20,226 nucleotides of DNA from Rhodospirillales bacterium (lineage in GTDB: Bacteria > Pseudomonadota > Alphaproteobacteria > Rhodospirillales_A > JACZKS01), in the NCBI GenBank assembly GCA_018648445.1, contig JABGRG010000074.1, forward strand, positions 1 to 20,226, in the 5' to 3' direction. The position numbers were made by a program, and so were the translations under genes. Every line of letters begins with the position of its first letter. Within the stretch, counting starts at the first letter, position 1. Of the stretch, positions 7,058 through 14,926 are shown piece by piece. The notes under the pieces were generated by a model that did not search any database, was not told where the DNA came from, and was given only the letters and a program-made list of their open reading frames with translations.

Positions 7058-8974
7058 ATGATCGGCAGTGAGGAAAAGGTGTCCACGGACCAAGACAATC
7101 CATTGGGGTTGGCGGGTATCGATTTCATCGAGTTTGCGGCCTTCGACGAGCGCGAAACGCAAGCTCTGACCCGGACCATTGAGGCTCTGGGCTTTCGGCA
7201 GACGGGCCGGCACCGCACCAAGCAGGTTTGGCGCTACCAGCAAGGGGACGTCAATCTGGTGGTGGATCTGGAACCGGCCTCGGCGGCACGGGCCATTGCC
7301 ACCATGCATGGGGTCTCGGTCTGCGCCACGGGGTTCCGTGTTGGCGATGCCGAATTCTCTCATCGGTCTGCGCTGCGCCGCGGCGCCAGGGACCATCGTG
7401 GCGTAAGGGCCGTGGGAGAGGCGGATATTCCGGCGATCAGGGACCCGGCGGGCAGCATCATCTACTTTGTTGACCGTTTCGAGCCCGACGACAACGTCTA
7501 CGACAGCGATTTCGAGCCTGTAGCACAGCCAGAACCGCAACCTGGGGCGAAAGCCGGGGAAGCGGATATTCTTCGCATCGATCATGTTTCCCTGTCGGTG
7601 CGGCGCGGCGGTACGCGCAAGTGGGTCAACTTCTTTTCCCAGCTTTTCGGCTTCTACGAGGTCGACCACAATTGCATTACCGATCCGGAAGGGTACGTGC
7701 TCAGCACCGTACTGAACGCCCCCGGCGGGGACATCCGGTATTGCCTCGACGAACCCATGGACGAGAACACCAACTGCGATCTTTTCCTCAAGGAAAACTT
7801 CGGCGAGGGCGTTCAGCACATTGCCTTCGAAACGAAGGACATCATGGGATTCCTGGCGAAAGCCGATCCCGAAAAACTGGAACTGTTGCCAATTCCAGCT
7901 GGTTATTACCGTGATCTTGAAAAGGAAGGTTACGACGCGGCTTTGGTTGATGAACTGCGCCGCGCCAACGTGATGATCGATACCGAAGGCGGCGGCAGGT
8001 TCCTGCATGCCTATTCCCGCCCCATTGAGAACCGCTTCTTCTTCGAGATCGTCCAGCGCAACGATCATGGCGGATTTGGCCGCCACGACGTTACCGCCCG
8101 GCTGCTGGCCCTTCAGGGCCGCGAAGAGATTTCGCCGCACATCAGGGCGCGTCCGCCAAGCGCCCAACGGTACGGCATAACCATCGACGAGAAAACCGCT
8201 CTACTGGGCACCCTTGATGTTGCCGGATCGCGGCTTCGCACACCCGAGGCAATGGGCAACTGGCTGACCCGGCATGGCGTCAACGCCGCTTGGCTGCCGT
8301 TTTTTGTCCAGCCGTCGGAATTGGCGGGGTTTGTTGACGGCGCGCGTGCGCTGGAGAACCTGACCGGCTTCACGGTCGGCTGGCCCCACAAGATGGAATT
8401 ACTGCCCCTGTTGGACGAGGTTTCGGAACGCGCCCAATGGGTCGGTGCGGTAAATGCTGTCAGGCGGCAACCCGACGGACGATTGGTGGGAGATATTTTT
8501 GATGGTCCCGGCTTCCGGCGGGGTGTCGAGGCGGCAGGCATCAATCTCGACGGCGCCTCTGTTTGGATCGTCGGGGCCGGAAGCGTCGGTCGGGCGATCG
8601 CCCGGTCACTGGCCTCAGCGGGAGCCCAGAACTTGACCATCCGGGATTTCGACGAAAGGTTGGCGCAACGGCTGGCGACGGACCTTGGGAAACTATATTC
8701 CGGACTAACGGTGTCGGTTGGCGAGCCGGACCGACAAAAGGTGGATTTGGCGGTCAATGCAACACCGTCCGGCAAGTATCCCGATGACCCCGCACCCTTC
8801 GATTCAAGGCGCTTGCGAGAAGACGCAGCGGTCGCCGAAACCATCATTTTCCCGGAGGAAACCCGTTTGTTGCTGGAAGCCAAGCGCCATGGCTGCGTGG
8901 TTTGCACCGGTATGGAGATGCTGGAAAATCAGTTGGAGTTCTTCGTCGACTTCATGGATCTGGATCCGCAGTGA
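7058..8974 (+). CDS. Fusion: HPPD/QuiC-like VOC metalloenzyme + shikimate-dehydrogenase-like domain
   Basis: A 638-residue two-part protein. Residues about 15-360 are a double VOC module of the 4-hydroxyphenylpyruvate dioxygenase type. The second VOC half keeps all three metal ligands: His176 (IDHVSLSV), His254 (VQHIAFET) and Glu330 (FFFEIVQR). The GGFG...RLLALQ stretch after Glu330 recalls the C-terminal domain of QuiC1-type 3-dehydroshikimate dehydratases. Residues about 370-635 are AroE-like: TVGWPHK with Lys445, DGPGF with Asp482, GAGSVG at 506-511, IRDFDE with Asp530 where NADP enzymes have Arg (suggesting NAD), NATPSGKY, and GMEMLENQ. The SKS substrate motif is degenerate (LRTP), so the substrate may differ. 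Start ATG 7058 follows AGGGAC and the promoter; ATG 7010 and GTG 7079 are alternatives. LysR follows by 14 bases. Likely a bifunctional dehydrogenase/dehydratase or dioxygenase on a shikimate-like ring; activity is inferred. Confidence 0.85.
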   Translation: MIGSEEKVSTDQDNPLGLAGIDFIEFAAFDERETQALTRTIEALGFRQTGRHRTKQVWRYQQGDVNLVVDLEPASAARAIATMHGVSVCATGFRVGDAEFSHRSALRRGARDHRGVRAVGEADIPAIRDPAGSIIYFVDRFEPDDNVYDSDFEPVAQPEPQPGAKAGEADILRIDHVSLSVRRGGTRKWVNFFSQLFGFYEVDHNCITDPEGYVLSTVLNAPGGDIRYCLDEPMDENTNCDLFLKENFGEGVQHIAFETKDIMGFLAKADPEKLELLPIPAGYYRDLEKEGYDAALVDELRRANVMIDTEGGGRFLHAYSRPIENRFFFEIVQRNDHGGFGRHDVTARLLALQGREEISPHIRARPPSAQRYGITIDEKTALLGTLDVAGSRLRTPEAMGNWLTRHGVNAAWLPFFVQPSELAGFVDGARALENLTGFTVGWPHKMELLPLLDEVSERAQWVGAVNAVRRQPDGRLVGDIFDGPGFRRGVEAAGINLDGASVWIVGAGSVGRAIARSLASAGAQNLTIRDFDERLAQRLATDLGKLYSGLTVSVGEPDRQKVDLAVNATPSGKYPDDPAPFDSRRLREDAAVAETIIFPEETRLLLEAKRHGCVVCTGMEMLENQLEFFVDFMDLDPQ

Positions 8975-8988
8975 ACAGAGTTTAAGTC

Positions 8989-9897
8989 ATGCTGACCTTG
9001 CGGCAAATCGAGGTCATCCGGGCCATCATGGTGGCCGGTACCGTGAACGGCGCGGCCAAGCTGCTTGGCGTGTCTGCGCCGGGTATCAGCCGGGTCATGA
9101 AGCATGCCGAGGCCATGTTGGGCATTCGCCTGTTTTCGCGCCGTCATGGCCGTTTTACGCCGACCCCCGAGGCCAGGGACATCTTTGGCCAGATAAACGA
9201 GGTTCACCGCAAGGTGGAAGATTTGGGATTGGCCGTTGATCGGTTGAAGCGCGGCGACTCCAGAGTTTTCTCCTTCGCTACCGTCCCAAGTATTTCGCAG
9301 AGCATCCTTCCCCGTTCCGTCAACCGCATGCGCGGGAAATTTCCCGACCTGAAAATGAGGGTCGACACCCTGAAGATCGAGGAAGCCGTTGACTATCTGC
9401 TTTTGAAGAAGGGGGAGCTGGTGGCTCTGAGTTACAAGCTCGACCATCCCGGCCTTCTGTTCAGCGAACTGGCCGTCGGAGCGCTGATCGCCGTGGTTCC
9501 CGAAGGCCACGTTCTGGCGGAGCGTTCCGAGGTATCCATGACCGATGTGGCCGCCTATCCGCTTATCGGTTTTGATCCGCTGGATCCTTACGGAAAGGTG
9601 TTGGCCAAGGCCTTTGTGGATAACGGCATCGAACTTGACCTGAGCGTCCAGGTTCGCTACGCCCACACCGCATTCGGGATGGTTCGGCAAAATCTGGGCG
9701 TCGCGGTTATTGATGAATTTTCGGCCGCCGAGAAAGCCTTGCCGGGGATTGCCCGCTTGCCCATTGTCGAGCCCACTTCGTTTACCACCTATGCCGCGGT
9801 CAACGCCGAAGTGCCCGAAACCATTTTCGCCAAGGAAATGATCCGGCTGTTGCGCGACGAAATGCATCAGGCCGTCGCCAGCCGTCCCTGGGAATAG
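8989..9897 (+). CDS. LysR-family transcriptional regulator
   Basis: A 302-residue LysR-type regulator. The winged helix-turn-helix covers residues 1-60 (LTLRQIEVIRAIMVAGTVNG, AAKLLGVSAPGISRVMKHAE, LGIRLFSRRHGRFTPTPEA). The linker helix and a periplasmic-binding-like effector domain (about 90-295) follow; LVALSYKLDHPG and GFDPLDPYGKV are the kind of effector-pocket segments seen in nopaline/opine-type LysR proteins (loose resemblance). It starts 14 bases after the fusion gene on the same strand, so it is probably cotranscribed with it rather than divergent from its target, which is less usual for LysR. It converges on the CoA-transferase with two bases between the stops. Likely targets are the fusion/aroE divergent promoter and the dctP2 promoter. 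Confidence 0.94.
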   Translation: MLTLRQIEVIRAIMVAGTVNGAAKLLGVSAPGISRVMKHAEAMLGIRLFSRRHGRFTPTPEARDIFGQINEVHRKVEDLGLAVDRLKRGDSRVFSFATVPSISQSILPRSVNRMRGKFPDLKMRVDTLKIEEAVDYLLLKKGELVALSYKLDHPGLLFSELAVGALIAVVPEGHVLAERSEVSMTDVAAYPLIGFDPLDPYGKVLAKAFVDNGIELDLSVQVRYAHTAFGMVRQNLGVAVIDEFSAAEKALPGIARLPIVEPTSFTTYAAVNAEVPETIFAKEMIRLLRDEMHQAVASRPWE

Positions 9898-9906
9898 CTC
9901 TATTCC
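9891..9906. terminator. Palindrome spanning both convergent stop codons (weak bidirectional terminator candidate)
   Basis: GGAATAGCTCTATTCC has perfect 7-base arms around a 2-base centre and contains the TAG stop of lysR on one strand and of the CoA-transferase on the other; both proteins end in Glu. A 2-base loop cannot form as drawn and no U-run follows, so terminator function is doubtful. It may partly arise because both genes end in GAA TAG. Confidence 0.25.
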
Positions 9907-11129
9907 GCGTAAAAAATACCGTCGGCGATCAAGGCGTCGATTTCTTCATCCGAATAACCGGCTTCAGTGGCGATTTCACGGTTGTGCTGGCCCAGCAGCG
10001 GGGCGGGGCGGGGTGTTGTCGTATCGCTTTCGGAAAAATGGAACGGAAGGTTGGGTAGCCTGACCGTGCCAAGTATCGGGTGGTTCTGCTCAATGATCAT
10101 GTTTCGCTGGGTGATTTGTGGATCGGCGACGACTTGATCAATGCGTTGGACCGGCGCGCAGGGCACGCTCGCCTCGTCAAGCGCTTCAATGCAGGCGGCG
10201 ACGCTGGCTTGTGCCTCGGTCCATGCGGTGACGAAATTGAGCGCCGCGACCCGGTTTTCGTTGCGGCTGGCTGGATCGAGAAACCGCTCGTCCGTCGCCA
10301 GGGTTTCCCCACCGACAAGCAGGGCCAGCCGTTTCCACGCCTCGTCCACTTGCGCGGCGATAACCAGATATCCATCATTGGCGGGGAATACTCCATACAC
10401 GGTTGCATCCGGCAGGTCGTGGCCGGTTGGAACCGGAATTTCCTCGCCATCGCTCAGCAGAAATTTTTGAACGGCGTAGTCATGCATCGAGACTACGCAG
10501 TCATAAAGGGCAAGGTCGATGTGCTGGCCGCGCCCCGAGGAATGGCGTCCGACAAGGGCGGCGCAAACCGCGGCCACGCCATTCATTCCCGTGTACATGT
10601 CGGCCAGCGGCATGCGAAGAAGCGGCGGCGCCTGATCTGGCGTGCCGAGTTGCGCCATGGCGCCGCTCTTTGCTTCGGCGATAACACCGAAACCGGGTTT
10701 GTGCCGATCCGGCCCGGTATGCCCAAAGGCGGAAACCGAGCAATAAACAAGACCCGGATTTATCTTCGACAAGTCGTCATATCCGAGACCCAGTTTGTCG
10801 AGCGCGCCGGGACGGTAGATTTCGACGAAGACATCCGTCTCGGTCACGAGTTTTTGCAACAATTCTAGGCCGCGCGGGTCTTTGACATTCAGGCATAGCC
10901 CACGCTTGCCCATGTTTTGTTGCAGAAAATAGCCGGACTGTCCGTCCTTGAAATACGGGTGGGCGCGCCCGGCGTCCCCGCGTTTGGGACGTTCGACTTT
11001 AATGACGTCCGCACCCATGGCGCCCAAGCACCGCGACAGATGTGGTCCGGCGAGGTAGTGGCTGTAATCAATCACCTTGATGCCGGATAGGGGCAGGGCC
11101 CGGGGCTCGATTTGCTTGTTTTGATCCAC
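9900..11129 (-). CDS. Class III (CaiB/BaiF/formyl-CoA transferase family) CoA-transferase
   Basis: A 409-residue family III CoA-transferase of the usual length. It opens with LSGIKVIDYSHYLAGPHLSR, the CoA-binding stretch GADVIKVERP, QQNMGKRGLCLNVKDPRG and EIYRPGALDKLGLGYDDL. The active-site Asp that forms the acyl anhydride is Asp177 in MPLADMYTG. SGRGQHIDLALYDCVV and PLLGQHNREI near the end are family signatures. It moves CoA from an acyl-CoA donor to a carboxylic acid; the substrates are not readable. The start is GTG at 11129, whose G is the last base of the preceding gene's TAG (TAGTG), so translation is coupled to the shikimate/quinate dehydrogenase. It is the last gene of the dctP2 operon and presumably activates a pathway acid using CoA from the acyl-CoA made upstream. 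Confidence 0.94.
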   Translation of the reverse strand: MDQNKQIEPRALPLSGIKVIDYSHYLAGPHLSRCLGAMGADVIKVERPKRGDAGRAHPYFKDGQSGYFLQQNMGKRGLCLNVKDPRGLELLQKLVTETDVFVEIYRPGALDKLGLGYDDLSKINPGLVYCSVSAFGHTGPDRHKPGFGVIAEAKSGAMAQLGTPDQAPPLLRMPLADMYTGMNGVAAVCAALVGRHSSGRGQHIDLALYDCVVSMHDYAVQKFLLSDGEEIPVPTGHDLPDATVYGVFPANDGYLVIAAQVDEAWKRLALLVGGETLATDERFLDPASRNENRVAALNFVTAWTEAQASVAACIEALDEASVPCAPVQRIDQVVADPQITQRNMIIEQNHPILGTVRLPNLPFHFSESDTTTPRPAPLLGQHNREIATEAGYSDEEIDALIADGIFYAE

Positions 11130-11971
11130 TACCGGTCGTCCATCCAGCTCCTTACTTCGTCGAAGGCGATGTCGGCGGCCACGGTGGTGCCGGTAAAGTG
11201 TTCGTACGCATCGAGCCCTTGAAAGTAGAAAAGCTCAAACCCGCTCAGAATCGGAACGCCGGCGGCTTCAAAGGCTTGAATGAATTCGGTTTTCAAAGGG
11301 GTGTAGACGGCATCGAACGCCCACTTCTGCGCGCCGACCGAGGCCGCCGGAATGGGGATGCCCGGGTGCTGGTACATGCCGATGGGCGTACAGTTGGCAA
11401 CGCCGTCTGCGCTGGCGAGAATTTCGGCGACATCGTCATTGGCGACTGTGGCCGCGTCACATCCATAGCCCTTGAGGGTGTCGACAAGCTCCGTCGCCAT
11501 GCCGTCTTTCAGGTCGTTGATCAAAATCCGGGTGGCGTTCAGATCGAACAAAGCGAATGCGACGGCACGGCCAACGCCGCCCGCGCCCACCATAAGAACG
11601 GTTCCCGGGGCCCGGTCTCCGAAACAACGCGCGTAGCCACGCTTGAAACCGGAAAAATCCGTGTTGTAACCAATCCAGCCTTCTTCCTCGAAAAGCACCG
11701 TGTTGACCGTGCCGATGCGTTTTCCAGCTTCCGACAGACGCGGCAAACCGGCGGCGACCCGGCCTTTGAAAGGGTGCGTGACGTTGACCGCGCGAAGCCC
11801 GGCATCGCAACATTCCTGAAGTGCCACAAAGGGGTTGAGCCCAGGGCGCTCAAGCAAGTCGAACAGCTCGTAGGTGACATCGCGCCCGTTTAATTTACCC
11901 AGGTATTCATGAAGACGCGGCGCGCTGGATCGGGAAATGCCCTCGCCGATAAGTCCAAGTTTTGTCGTCAT
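11129..11971 (-). CDS. Shikimate/quinate dehydrogenase paralogue, NAD-type motif
   Basis: A 280-residue AroE-superfamily protein. It keeps catalytic Lys69 (NVTHPFK) and Asp105 (NTDFSGF), the Rossmann GAGGVG at 129-134, NCTPIGMYQHPG, and the Gln in FYFQGLDAYEHF. The substrate loop is SRSSAP at 13-18. After the second beta strand it has INDLKDG: Asp153 stands where the NADP-binding Arg of NRT sits in the aroE copy at 6080. That change marks NAD-dependent catabolic quinate/shikimate dehydrogenases, so I infer oxidation of quinate, shikimate or a relative. ATG 11971 has AGGATAA upstream and lies four bases after dctM2; the frame is open further upstream, into dctM2, but without family similarity. 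Being sandwiched between a TRAP transporter and a CoA-transferase supports a catabolic role. Confidence 0.92.
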   Translation of the reverse strand: MTTKLGLIGEGISRSSAPRLHEYLGKLNGRDVTYELFDLLERPGLNPFVALQECCDAGLRAVNVTHPFKGRVAAGLPRLSEAGKRIGTVNTVLFEEEGWIGYNTDFSGFKRGYARCFGDRAPGTVLMVGAGGVGRAVAFALFDLNATRILINDLKDGMATELVDTLKGYGCDAATVANDDVAEILASADGVANCTPIGMYQHPGIPIPAASVGAQKWAFDAVYTPLKTEFIQAFEAAGVPILSGFELFYFQGLDAYEHFTGTTVAADIAFDEVRSWMDDR

Positions 11972-11975
11972 ATGT

Positions 11976-13271
11976 TTATCCTGGATATCCAAAAATACGC
12001 GGCAGCCAAAGAACCACATCGGGGAAGGCGATCAAAACCGCAACCGCCACGATCAGCGCCGCAAGGAAGCCCCATATCTCCCTGATGATTTCGCGAAGTG
12101 AGATACCCGTGACGGCGTTGAGCACAAAAAGCAAAATCCCGTATGGCGGCGTAATCAGTCCGATCATGCAGTTCACGACTGCCACCACGCCGAAGTAAAC
12201 CAGATCGATGCCAAGCTCGCGGCAGCTGGGAATGAACAGCGGGATGATAACCAGGATCAGGGTGGTTGCATCCAGAACACAGCCAAGCAAAAGCAGCAAA
12301 AGGTTGGCGCCGATCATGAAGACAATCGGGTCCACGTCGAGCCCGACCAGGGTGCCGGCCACCCTCGCGGGAATGTTTTCGCTGGCAACGATGTAATTGA
12401 GGATAAGCGCGCCGCCGATAACCAGACCCACCGAGGCCGACGAACGAACGCTATCCACCAGAACGGAATAAAGGGTGCGGAATGACAAGGCGCGGTAAAA
12501 GACAGCCGCCAAAATAAGGGCGTAAGCCGCCGCGACGGCGGCCGCTTCGGTCGGCGTGGTGACGCCGCCATAGATGCCGTACAACAAAATCGCGGGCATT
12601 AGCAGGGCCGGGAGGGCGGTAAAGGTATGCTTGGGCAGTTCGCGCAACGGAACCGCTTTCTCCATGGCGAAGCCGCGCTTAACGGACATGGCGTAGTGAA
12701 TGATCATCAACATGAAGCCCATGAGAAGGCCGGGCACGATGCCACCCAGGAAAAGGTAGCCGATGGAGGTGTCGGAAATCAGCGCATACAGCACCATGGG
12801 GATCGACGGCGGAATAATGGGGCCGATGGTGGCCGAGGCCGCCGTGATGGCGGCGGCATAACCCGGCGTGTACCGCCCGTTCTTGGTCATCATTCCGATG
12901 ATGATCTTGCCAATACCGGCGGCGTCGGCGACGGCGGATCCGGACATGCCGGAAAAAATCAGGCTGGCAACGATATTCACGTGACCGAGGCCGCCTCGAA
13001 ACCGGCCGACGGCGGCCACGCAGAATTCCAGAAGCCGTTCGCTAATCGTGCCTGCGTTCATAATATTCGCGGCGACGATGAACAGCGGCACGGCCAGAAG
13101 GACGAAGCTATCGTAAAGTCCTTGAAGGATTTGCTCGCTAGTCAGGCCCAGATCCTGCCCACCGGCAGCCAGGTAAACCAGGGATGCGACGATGATAGAG
13201 TAAGCGACCGGAGTGCCGATGGCCGCCAAAAGGAAAAGCGCCAGCAGGCAAAGCGAAAATTCAAAGGTCAT
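11976..13271 (-). CDS. dctM: TRAP transporter large permease, DctM subunit (system 2)
   Basis: A 431-residue multi-spanning DctM-family permease. Signatures include IGTPVAYSIIVASLVYL, LAVPLFIVAANIMNAG, FSGMSGSAVADAAGIGKIII (FSGMSGSA is a hallmark of the family), ASATIGPIIPPSIPMVLYAL and GLITPPYGILLFVLNAVTG. It forms the transport channel with DctQ2. Its ATG overlaps the dctQ2 stop by four bases (ATGA). Four bases separate its stop from the downstream NAD-type dehydrogenase, so transport and first oxidation are tightly linked. Confidence 0.96.
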   Translation of the reverse strand: MTFEFSLCLLALFLLAAIGTPVAYSIIVASLVYLAAGGQDLGLTSEQILQGLYDSFVLLAVPLFIVAANIMNAGTISERLLEFCVAAVGRFRGGLGHVNIVASLIFSGMSGSAVADAAGIGKIIIGMMTKNGRYTPGYAAAITAASATIGPIIPPSIPMVLYALISDTSIGYLFLGGIVPGLLMGFMLMIIHYAMSVKRGFAMEKAVPLRELPKHTFTALPALLMPAILLYGIYGGVTTPTEAAAVAAAYALILAAVFYRALSFRTLYSVLVDSVRSSASVGLVIGGALILNYIVASENIPARVAGTLVGLDVDPIVFMIGANLLLLLLGCVLDATTLILVIIPLFIPSCRELGIDLVYFGVVAVVNCMIGLITPPYGILLFVLNAVTGISLREIIREIWGFLAALIVAVAVLIAFPDVVLWLPRIFGYPG

Positions 13272-13765
13272 TGGGTTTGCGCTCCGGGCTGGTCTTCAGG
13301 CGCCCCCTTGCGAATAAGGGTGACGACGCGAAGCGCATAACGAATGATAACGGCGACGGCAAAAATGGCGTAAACGCTAAACACGTAGTCCAGTCGAATT
13401 TTAAGCGTGGCGCTTTTCTTAAGTTTATAGAATGTAATGAAATCCCACGTCGCCGGAAGGGCCGCCAAAAGCCCAATGACGATGGCCACCGCAGAGATGA
13501 TGGCGAAGACTTGCCGGGGTTTTTTGCCCACAGCCAAATACAGGATGTCGAACGTGACGAGATCATTGTCGCGTACGCAAAAAGCCGACCCCCAGAACAC
13601 GATCCAAATCCAGAGCATAAGGCACAGTTCAACCGTCCACCCAATGGGATGAACGAAGACATAGCGCGACGTGATCTGAGCTACGAAGGTGAGAAACATG
13701 GCGGCGAGCATTGCCACCGCCACGTTCTCAGCCCGCGCATTCAACCAACGAAGTACAGAATGCAC
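13268..13765 (-). CDS. dctQ: TRAP transporter small permease, DctQ subunit (system 2)
   Basis: A 165-residue DctQ protein with four hydrophobic helices (about 15-35, 45-60, 85-110 and 125-145). The first helix is followed by TSRYVFVHPIGWTVELCLML, the family pattern of an aromatic-rich amphipathic stretch before helix two. It starts at GTG 13765 with a weak AAGG upstream; no better ATG is present. It lies 14 bases after dctP2 and overlaps dctM2 by four bases, so the three subunits form one unit. Confidence 0.92.
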   Translation of the reverse strand: MHSVLRWLNARAENVAVAMLAAMFLTFVAQITSRYVFVHPIGWTVELCLMLWIWIVFWGSAFCVRDNDLVTFDILYLAVGKKPRQVFAIISAVAIVIGLLAALPATWDFITFYKLKKSATLKIRLDYVFSVYAIFAVAVIIRYALRVVTLIRKGAPEDQPGAQTQ

Positions 13766-13779
13766 GATTATGCCTTCGC

Positions 13780-14775
13780 TTAGAGGGCGTTAATTTTAGC
13801 GACCAGACCCTTGGGCCAGTCTTTCGCGAAATCGGATTCCAGGTACATTTTCTGGACGCGATCGCGGAACGCCTTGATGTTGGGCTCATAGACTTTCAGG
13901 CCCTTGCCGCGAAGGAAGTCGGCCAGTTCATTTTCTTTCTTCAACTGGTTCTGGCGACCGTATTCAGAGGCTTCGTCAGCGGCCTTTTGCACGGCAGCCT
14001 GACCGGCAGCCGACATGCCATCGAAGACCTTCTTGGAGATGGCTAAGTAGTTAAGATCGACCAGATGGCTGGTCAGAATGATCTGTTTGGTGACTTCGTA
14101 GAACTTTGCGTCGACCACGGTCGGAAGCGGGTTGTCCTGGCCGTCAACGGCGCCGGTTTGCAGCGCGGTGTAAACTTCGGTGAAGGCCATGGGGGTCGGG
14201 TTGGCACCAAGGGCTTTGCCCAGGAACTGCCACGCATCCGTACCCGGCATACGCAGGTTCACGCCTTTAAGATCGTCAGGCGTCATCACTTTTTTGTCGG
14301 ACCGCAGGTTGACCTGACGGCGACCAAGATACATCACGCTCAGCAGCTTGACGCCGAGTTCTTTTTCGACCTTGGCTTTGAATGGCTTCATGATGTCGGA
14401 ATTGAAGACGGCGACCTGATGGGCGGCGTCGCGGTGCAGGTAACCGGCCGTGAAGATCGAGAACTCGGGGAAGAAAACGGCAAGTTCCTGAGCCGACGTG
14501 ATCGACATGTCCAGGTTGCCACGCGCAATGGCGTCAAGTTCCGTGCCTTGCTTGAAAAGGGTGCTGTTCCAGTGCGGCTGGAAGGTAGCGTATTCAGCGA
14601 CAGCCGGGCCGAATTTTGCGACCAAAGCGACGGCGCGCTGATCCGTGGCCGAGCTAGGCGCCGACAGGCGCAGCGTAATTTTGTCGGCGGCTACTGCAGC
14701 AGTACCAAAAGCGGCGGTCATGGCAACGGCGGCGACAGTAGCCAACGCCGTGCGGCGGGTCAGTTTGATAGGCAT
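13780..14775 (-). CDS. dctP: TRAP transporter periplasmic substrate-binding protein, DctP subunit (system 2)
   Basis: A 331-residue DctP-family binding protein. Residues 1-30 are a signal peptide (LTRRTALATVAAVAMTAAFG, cleavage near AVA-ADKI) with a twin-arginine-like TRR at its head, though the Tat match is incomplete. The mature part has GVNLRMPGTDAWQFLGKALG with the carboxylate-binding Arg, then TEVYTALQTGAVDGQDNPLP, both DctP signatures. The ligand is expected to be an organic acid; from the gene neighbours a quinate/shikimate-like ring acid is the best guess. ATG 14775 has AGGAAGGAAG just upstream. It heads dctP2-Q2-M2-dehydrogenase-CoA-transferase and has its own promoter and leader hairpin. 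It is not closely similar to DctP1, so the two transporters probably serve different ligands. Confidence 0.95.
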   Translation of the reverse strand: MPIKLTRRTALATVAAVAMTAAFGTAAVAADKITLRLSAPSSATDQRAVALVAKFGPAVAEYATFQPHWNSTLFKQGTELDAIARGNLDMSITSAQELAVFFPEFSIFTAGYLHRDAAHQVAVFNSDIMKPFKAKVEKELGVKLLSVMYLGRRQVNLRSDKKVMTPDDLKGVNLRMPGTDAWQFLGKALGANPTPMAFTEVYTALQTGAVDGQDNPLPTVVDAKFYEVTKQIILTSHLVDLNYLAISKKVFDGMSAAGQAAVQKAADEASEYGRQNQLKKENELADFLRGKGLKVYEPNIKAFRDRVQKMYLESDFAKDWPKGLVAKINAL

Positions 14776-14804
14776 GAATCTTCCTTCCTGTGTCAGTTGT
14801 TTTT

Positions 14805-14823
14805 GTTCCGCCACCGGCGGAAC
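14805..14823 (-). promoter_or_regulatory. Perfect hairpin in the dctP2 leader
   Basis: GTTCCGCCGGTGGCGGAAC on the minus strand has 8-bp perfect GC-rich arms and a 3-base loop. It sits about 30 bases before the dctP2 start codon and about 65 bases downstream of the predicted -10. No U-run follows it, so it is more likely a leader stability or processing element than a terminator of the upstream aroQ transcript, although the latter cannot be excluded. Confidence 0.6.
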
Positions 14824-14885
14824 ACTTATTTTGCGCAGGATTTCGGAATCCGCCCCGTATCCCTTTTTCGCGCGTCGCTTTGAAC

Positions 14886-14901
14886 GGTCAGCATACTGAC
14901 C
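14886..14901. promoter_or_regulatory. Dyad operator candidate overlapping the dctP2 -10 box
   Basis: GGTCAG-CATA-CTGACC has 6-base perfect arms around four bases. On the minus strand the predicted -10 hexamer TATGCT starts in its centre, so a bound protein would block polymerase. The flanks ATGGTCAG...CTGACCG look like a two-fold repressor site (a TGGT...ACC arrangement is common for GntR-type regulators). No GntR gene is in the window. Confidence 0.45.
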
Positions 14902-14918
14902 ATCATTCTCAATAACAA
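14890..14918 (-). promoter_or_regulatory. Sigma70-type promoter for the dctP2 operon
   Basis: On the minus strand TTGTTA (14918-14913), a 17-base spacer, then TATGCT (14895-14890), just downstream of the aroQ stop. The leader to dctP2 would be about 110 nt. It would let the transporter and dehydrogenase genes be read separately from the upstream aroQ-ThDP-aldehyde dehydrogenase genes. Confidence 0.55.
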
Positions 14919-14926
14919 ACCCAAAT

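Noticed and set aside
7016..8167. Long open frame of 383 codons on the minus strand, opposite the VOC-AroE fusion
   Set aside because: Its translation has no family pattern. The plus-strand frame has clear metal and Rossmann motifs, so this is a GC-driven shadow.
8929..9867. 312-codon minus-strand frame opposite lysR
   Set aside because: The plus strand encodes a full LysR protein with helix-turn-helix; the antisense frame has no motif.
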